From: Ecdyonurus torrentis
Taxonomy: Eukaryota; Arthropoda; Insecta; Ephemeroptera; Heptageniidae
Length of the DNA stretch: 64,000 nt
NCBI GenBank assembly: GCA_949318235.1
Contig: OX439132.1
Span: forward strand, 16,564,943-16,628,942
Reading direction: 5' to 3'
A program made the translations under genes and the position numbers. How positions within the stretch are numbered: position 1 is the stretch's first letter; every line of letters starts with the position of its first letter. Below are positions 52,047 through 64,000 of this stretch, in pieces. Under the pieces are notes generated by a model that made no database searches, was not told the origin of the DNA, and was given only the letters and a program-made list of their open reading frames with translations.

Positions 52047-52208
52047 TTTTTTTTGTATTATATATTTTTTTTCATGTTTTCACAATATTATATCTTCTTA
52101 AATTTTTTTTTTTTTTTTTAGTATAAATGTTATGATTATTTATTTATTTATTATAAAAGTATTATCAATTGTTATTTCATATAATATAATGTAAAGTACC
52201 CATGAACC

Positions 52209-52598
52209 TGCCCATGTGGTGTAGTGGTTAGCGTGCTCATTTGGCACGCTGGAGGTTCGGCGTTCATTACCAAGCCGAGTTGGCCTTGAAAGGCCAGCTT
52301 GTAAAAGCAGTGGTTACAACAGTGAAGTTTCAGTGTGTTTCAATGAGTACGGTTCCGCTGCAATGCGTAGGTTGGCCAGGCAGTTTGACCACCTCTTGTC
52401 CATAGTGGCGAGTGCTGCCGTCGTAAGATTTGGTGGTCCGCGAGCTGCACAGGTCTGGTATTAGGAGCCCAGAGGAGTGTGGTATTAAGGGTAGAGCCTG
52501 TGGTCTGGTAAGCCACAGATCATTGTAAGCCCTCTTACTAGAAAGGATTCATCCTGGCCTACCCCGAAAGGGATTATGGCGTCATGATATGTATGTAA
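52209..52598 (+). mobile_element. tRNA-derived SINE with a LINE-type 3' tail
   Basis: Box A TGGTGTAGTGG (52217-52227) fits the Pol III consensus exactly. A degenerate box B GGTTCGGCGTT follows at 52254-52264. The body is about 300 bp and GC-richer than its surroundings. The 3' end TACCCCGAAAGGGATTATGG then CGTCATGATATGTATGTA is nearly identical to the end of the LINE fragment at 59670-60016. There is no poly-A, so the element was probably mobilised through that tail. Confidence 0.85.
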
Positions 52599-53726
52599 TG
52601 TAAAGAGTAAATCATTGTGGTTTGCTATAAGCCTATCCTATAATAAATCAAAAGGAAATGACATAGGACTAGCAAAAAGGGCCTTATATAGTTACCATTA
52701 TATATAATATAGCGAAAAAGTATAGTGTCTGATGTATATTTTATAGTAAAAATTGTTGCTAACGCAGAGATAATAATAATAAAGAACACATATCAAAGAG
52801 TTTTTAGCGTGAAACAAAAAAAAGGGGGGGGGGGGTATTTTATATACTGGTGTGACTTTTTTCCCCGTATAATATGCACTTTGATTAATAAATATCATAT
52901 ATATATATATATAAAAGTGTATATTATGCGGAAAAAAAGTCCATATATCATGATTGTGTATATTATACACTTTATTTCTAGACTTTATTATAAAGTCTTT
53001 ATTATCTGCATGTGCGTGCTAATGTGCCTATATACTTTCTTTACCATGCAGAAAGAAAGGAATGTTAGGAACGTCCTTGCAACTTGCAAGTAAGCATCAA
53101 CATCAGTATTACTGCTGCTTCTCTATCTTATTATTATTATTTTTAAATTATGTATAATGTATATCATAGTATCAATATATCAATGAAATGATAAGCATTA
53201 TTTTCTAGCTCCTAAAAATTATAAGCGACAAAAATATCAGAAAAATGCTTGCAATCGAAACAAACTTTTATTTATGCGAAAAATGAGGGAACAATATATT
53301 TCTCCTATGCTGGCTAATGCATTACGCACCACAAACATGGCGTCAAAGCGCAAGGATGTGAAAGGGGCCTATATACACCTTCGCTTTGCACCTGTTTGTC
53401 GCATGTCCTCAACGATCCTAGGATCGTTGCATGTCCTTGCTTTTCTATACGTTTGAAATATACACAAACAAATGCCGCGTTTGTATTCGTATCTCATCGG
53501 AAACGATCGGAAAATTTCGACCCCTCCTCTCGCTGCTTTTTTCCAGACATGCGATATGCGATGTTGTCAAACTTCAAAACAACTGAGACAGACGGAAAAC
53601 CGGGAAAGCAAGCAAGCAAGTTGTTCTAAGTTGTGACTTTCTGTCATATTTTATTTTATTATGTGGTGTAATTGCAAGTGAGTAGAATTTAAAGTATTAC
53701 CATAAGGAACTCTTTTCGTAAACAAT

Positions 53727-63933
<10,207 letters not shown>

Positions 63934-64000
63934 TAATAATTGCTTTGCCATTCCATTATTTGCCACATTTAATTTACAGTGACAATGTGAAAATAATTTA

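Larger units (their letters stand above)
52025..53726. other. METTL22-SHPRH intergenic region
   Basis: It holds the METTL22 3' UTR, the SINE at 52209-52598, AT-rich DNA with a G10-type run near 52826, and from about 53270 a less AT-rich block leading into SHPRH. That block contains GGAAAACCGGGAAAG and AGCAAGCAAGCAAG and is the likely SHPRH promoter/5' UTR. No TATA box or initiator can be assigned. Confidence 0.5.

Noticed and set aside
53274..53456. 60-aa frame upstream of SHPRH (MREQYISPMLANALRTT...)
   Set aside because: No homology recognised and no splice link to the SHPRH ATG at 53727; treated as promoter/5' UTR region.

Overview
The window looks like AT-rich nuclear DNA from an invertebrate animal. 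Genes are split into short exons with GT..AG introns, there are long (TA)n, (TC)n, (TG)n and poly-A tracts, and MITE, SINE and LINE remnants are dense. No feature fixes the phylum; a marine invertebrate is a reasonable guess but only an inference.

Four protein-coding genes can be rebuilt from exon structure and reading phase. (1) + strand, 2261-6061: the C-terminal half of a rhodopsin-class peptide GPCR, with its 5' exons outside the window and an uncertain last exon. (2) - strand, 47142-33249: a complete protein disulfide isomerase of the PDIA1/P4HB type, with signal peptide, two thioredoxin-like active sites and a KDEL end. It has a tandem pair of homologous, phase-matched exons for the end of the a' domain. 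(3) + strand, 49017-52024: a METTL22-type methyltransferase. (4) + strand, 53727-63933: a complete SHPRH orthologue of about 1725 aa in 20 coding exons, with SNF2 helicase lobes and embedded PHD and RING fingers.

PDI and METTL22 are head to head across about 1.9 kb. The PDI-proximal part holds an ERSE-like CCAAT-N9-ACACG, a CACGTG box and a TGACGTCA box, which fits an ER-stress-inducible gene. METTL22 and SHPRH follow each other on the same strand, separated by 1.7 kb containing a tRNA-derived SINE.

From 6 to 33 kb there is no convincing protein gene apart from one exon-like island at 11944-12107. This stretch is AT-rich spacer with microsatellites, a palindromic 14-bp minisatellite and several DNA transposon derivatives, two of them hAT-like with exact 8-bp target duplications.

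The most unusual observations are: the alternative-looking PDI exon pair; a 2-kb almost perfect inverted repeat directly upstream of that pair, whose arms carry splice-site-like signals; a SINE and a LINE that share the same 3' tail; a family of small hairpins with a conserved loop; and an apparent small tandem exon duplication in SHPRH.
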